DNA of 64,000 nucleotides from positions 434,066 to 498,065 of the forward strand of contig NZ_MDGT01000002.1 of the NCBI RefSeq assembly GCF_001870515.1. The letters are read 5' to 3'. The notes under the pieces were generated by a model. It did not search any database. It had not been told where the DNA came from and worked only from the letters and a program-made list of their open reading frames with translations. The stretch comes from Idiomarina sp. MD25a (GTDB lineage Bacteria > Pseudomonadota > Gammaproteobacteria > Enterobacterales > Alteromonadaceae). How positions within the stretch are numbered: position 1 is the stretch's first letter; the number at the start of each line of letters is the position of its first letter. A program made the translations under genes and the position numbers. Below are positions 62,751 to 64,000 of this stretch, piece after piece.

Positions 62751-63480
62751 TGGTATTTATTGGGGGCGGGTGTTTCATGAACGCCGCACGCCTAAACATC
62801 ACCAATTTAACTACCGTTTTATGCAGTGGTGCGTGTGCCTTGATGAATTGGATGATATCCACCAGCAAAGCCGCTGGCTCAGTACCCGAGGCTTTGCGCC
62901 GCTGTGGTTCAGGCGTAATGATTACTTACGGGGCTCAACAGGGGACTTAAAAACGGCTGTGCTTGAAAAAATGAACCAGCTCAATTCGCGAGCGCTTAGC
63001 GGTCGAATCTGGTTTGTTGGTAATCTGCGTAGCTTTGGCATTTATTTTTCGCCACTCAATTTGTATTTCCTACAACAGGGTAACCAGTTTACTCATGTTC
63101 TAGCAGAAGTTAGCAACACGCCATGGTTAGAAAGACACTATTATCTAATCGATTTGAGTGAAGCCGTACCTGAGCATGATAAGGCGTTTCATGTCTCACC
63201 ATTTAATCCAATGGATATGCGATATCGGTGGTATATTGAACCTCCACAGGACAACTTGTCGGTCACTATAAAAGCCTGTCGTGAAAAGGCTGAGTTTATA
63301 GCGGGCATGAAGTTGTCTAGGAGTGAATTAAACCGTAAATCGATAAAACACGTAATGAAGACAATGCCGTTTATGGCGCTACGAATAATCGGTGGAATCT
63401 ATTGGCAAGCGTTGAAGTTGTTTATTAAGCGTATTCCGATATATGACCATCCCAAAACAAAAAAGAGCAAGACCAGATAA
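62743..63480 (+). CDS. DUF1365 protein
   Basis: A 245-residue protein of the DUF1365 family (GRVFHERRTPKHHQFNYRFMQWCVCLDELDD at the start; NLRSFGIYFSPLNLYF; HVSPFNPMDMRYRW). Its function is unknown, but it is nearly always found with an FAD oxidoreductase and a cyclopropane-fatty-acid-synthase-like gene. There is no good ribosome site, so translation is probably coupled to the preceding gene. Confidence 0.88.
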   Translation: MDSGIYWGRVFHERRTPKHHQFNYRFMQWCVCLDELDDIHQQSRWLSTRGFAPLWFRRNDYLRGSTGDLKTAVLEKMNQLNSRALSGRIWFVGNLRSFGIYFSPLNLYFLQQGNQFTHVLAEVSNTPWLERHYYLIDLSEAVPEHDKAFHVSPFNPMDMRYRWYIEPPQDNLSVTIKACREKAEFIAGMKLSRSELNRKSIKHVMKTMPFMALRIIGGIYWQALKLFIKRIPIYDHPKTKKSKTR

Positions 63481-63492
63481 AGGGTACGATCG

Positions 63493-64000
63493 ATGTCTCA
63501 AGGCGAAACTGTAATGCAAGCACCGCTGACTTATGGCTGGATAGACAAAGCAGCCAAACGTATGACACAGGCACTGCTTGCGCATTTAGGCGAAGGCCAG
63601 TTGGTCGTTAAAGAACAAGGCAAACTGGTGGGTCATTATGGCGACAAGTATTCAGATTTAAGTGCTGAAATTAATGTGCTAGATGCTAAGTTTTATGTGC
63701 GCTTGTTGACCGGCGGAAGCATCGGCGCCGCGGAGTTATTTATTGATAAAGCGTGGGAAACGCCGAACTTAACCGCTGTAATTCAAGTGTTCGCACGGAA
63801 TATGGATGCGCTCGATAAGTTGGAGCGAAAAGTTGCTTGGCTTACATTCCCAATCAATAAATACCGTCACTGGGCTAATCGAAATCATAAAGCGCAAGCC
63901 AAGAAGAACATTTCAGCGCATTATGATCTAGGTAATGAGCTGTACACCCGTTTTTTAGACACAAATATGCAGTACTCGAGTGCTTTGTTCTTACAAGGCA
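63493..64000 (+). CDS. cfa: Cyclopropane-fatty-acyl-phospholipid synthase-like methyltransferase, N-terminal part
   Basis: The first 169 residues of a SAM-dependent lipid methyltransferase, cut by the window end. The N-terminal non-catalytic domain runs to about residue 135 (GGSIGAAELFIDKAWETPNL). The start of the catalytic domain is seen as NISAHYDLGNELY followed by DTNMQYSSALF, typical of CFA synthases. It methylates unsaturated acyl chains in membrane phospholipids. AAGGG lies 9 bases before ATG 63493. The last visible gene of the photolyase-lipid operon; relatives in Rhodobacter are controlled by RpoE-ChrR. Confidence 0.9.
   Translation, partial: MSQGETVMQAPLTYGWIDKAAKRMTQALLAHLGEGQLVVKEQGKLVGHYGDKYSDLSAEINVLDAKFYVRLLTGGSIGAAELFIDKAWETPNLTAVIQVFARNMDALDKLERKVAWLTFPINKYRHWANRNHKAQAKKNISAHYDLGNELYTRFLDTNMQYSSALFLQG

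Overview
The window looks like chromosomal DNA of a marine, heterotrophic gammaproteobacterium, most likely of the order Alteromonadales. The evidence is the intact thrS-infC-rpmI-rplT-pheS-pheT-ihfA block with an ATT-started infC, a HexR-controlled Entner-Doudoroff operon, a TonB-dependent laminarin-type glucan locus, acnD-prpF, and a DUF3080 lipoprotein beside ribE. The genus cannot be fixed from the sequence alone. No prophage, insertion sequence, CRISPR array or rRNA operon was seen. No gene-free stretch exceeds 300 bases; the longest is about 214 bases, upstream of katG.

Layout. 1-2.0 kb: the end of acnD and prpF (2-methylcitrate pathway). 2.1-7.7 kb: a three-gene SMC-type operon (large ATPase, small MksE/kite-like protein, kleisin-like protein) in an unusual B-E-F order with no nuclease/topoisomerase subunit. 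7.7-17.5 kb: housekeeping and accessory genes (DEDDh exonuclease, cNMP/CBS/DUF294 protein, BCCT transporter, YchJ-type protein, outer-membrane barrel, DCC thiol protein, isoprenylcysteine methyltransferase-like protein, M24 peptidase, serine hydrolase). 17.7-19.8 kb: katG.

19.9-41.0 kb is a continuous polysaccharide-to-pyruvate region. A LacI-type regulator, a GPH symporter and a GH1 beta-glucosidase are divergent from an FGHS-type sugar transporter and a GH3 lipoprotein. They are followed by a TonB-dependent receptor and a GH16 laminarinase lipoprotein with three C-terminal vicinal-cysteine repeats. Then come gap and hexR, divergent from zwf-pgl-edd-glk-eda. The same 14-bp palindromic operator lies at both glycan promoters and, unexpectedly, inside zwf; a close variant lies inside the GH16 gene. 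Two HexR-type boxes sit between hexR and zwf. Together the genes would bind and import beta-1,3-glucan oligosaccharides, cut them to glucose, phosphorylate it and feed the Entner-Doudoroff pathway.

41.1-48.7 kb: dimeric dUTPase, Mrr-type nuclease, diguanylate cyclase, a membrane protein/Xre pair, an MDR reductase, tRNA-Val(GAC), a DUF3080 lipoprotein, ribE, a CPXCG protein and an EamA transporter. 48.7-55.8 kb: the translation block. The thrS leader holds two stem-loops, each with a 7-nt loop that copies a tRNA-Thr(GGU) anticodon loop. 55.8-64 kb: an ECF sigma/ChrR pair, a Lon N-domain-like protein, and a seven-gene operon (ybgA-like, photolyase, NTF2-like, SDR, FAD oxidoreductase, DUF1365, cyclopropane synthase cut by the window end), which resembles a singlet-oxygen/light-stress and membrane-lipid-modification regulon.
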